Below are positions 63,755 through 64,000 of a DNA stretch of 64,000 nt, one piece after another (the stretch's first letter is position 1; the number at the start of each line of letters is the position of its first letter). The notes under the pieces are model-generated. The model was not told the DNA's origin and searched no databases. It worked only from the letters and a program-made list of their open reading frames with translations. The position numbers and the translations under genes were made by a program. The stretch is from Dillenia suffruticosa (lineage: Eukaryota; Streptophyta; Magnoliopsida; Dilleniales; Dilleniaceae): assembly GCA_033439265.1 (NCBI GenBank), contig JAVTVX010000031.1, positions 12,685,001 through 12,749,000 of the forward strand, read 5' to 3'.

Positions 63755-64000
63755 CTAATCTTTTTTTAAGACTGTCCAATCATTTCTTGCAAATTCTAAA
63801 CCAAAATTGAGTCGAGGGAGTTACTTTTCTTTTGTGAGAAGAAAGTGTCTGTCTGTTGGGGTTATTGGGGTCCTTTTGAAAGAGTTATTTGGCGTCGTTT
63901 AAAAGATACCCTCCCACAAGGCCTCAAGAAGTCCCAAAGGAGAGGAAGCAAGTAATTGAAGAGCTATTGGAAATTCCCAAGTCATTTAAAACGAGTTAAG
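63755..64000. other. unassigned right edge
   Basis: Nothing recognised; the window ends in non-repetitive sequence with no supported ORF. Confidence 0.4.

Overview
This window looks like nuclear DNA from a flowering plant (probably a eudicot): AT-rich, gene-poor and built almost entirely of decayed, nested transposable elements. No complete host gene, rRNA, functional tRNA or CRISPR array was found. The plant call rests on plant-type Ty1-copia and Ty3-gypsy chromovirus proteins, CACTA elements, and pieces of plant gene families (SABATH methyltransferase, enone oxidoreductase). The species cannot be named from the sequence.

Layout, left to right. 1-1606: unassigned repeats. 1607-13104: an 11.5-kb Sirevirus-like Ty1-copia element on +, with 2-kb LTRs, a tRNA-Met primer site, gag-pro-int-RT-RNaseH and an extra third ORF. 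It is inactivated by many stop codons. Its LTRs are packed with a GTCGACC-type motif. 13877-21433: a Ty3-gypsy chromovirus on -, with about 2 kb missing between RNase H and the integrase C-terminus and a chopped 5' LTR. 24083-24319: a SABATH methyltransferase C-terminal remnant. 25096-30995: a second, smaller copia element on +, split by a 940-bp CACTA element (perfect ATC duplication) and carrying a tandem duplication in RNase H. 31169-40671: a third copia element on +, with a 2.7-kb chromovirus-type solo LTR inside its RNase H region.

40670 to about 51360: 10.7 kb with one CACTA-type terminus at the left, a minus-strand remnant of a CACTA TNP2-type transposase, several kinds of tandem array, 68-bp GC-rich repeats on both sides of captured host-gene sequence (an E2F-site-bearing promoter-like segment and one enone-oxidoreductase exon), and subterminal motif arrays in opposite orientation at the two sides. 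I read it as one large CACTA-type element, although its right terminus was not found.

51595-54110: a solo LTR with perfect TTGGT target duplication, apparently inside a copia LTR remnant. 54.2-59.9 kb: mostly unassigned, with a LINE reverse-transcriptase scrap and a 101-bp CT microsatellite. 59962-61150 and 62443-63751: two more CACTA-type elements sharing a GACGGA-rich subterminal array with the 26.4-kb copy. All three carry a tRNA-like (A-box/B-box) segment in the middle, which is the most unusual signal in the window.
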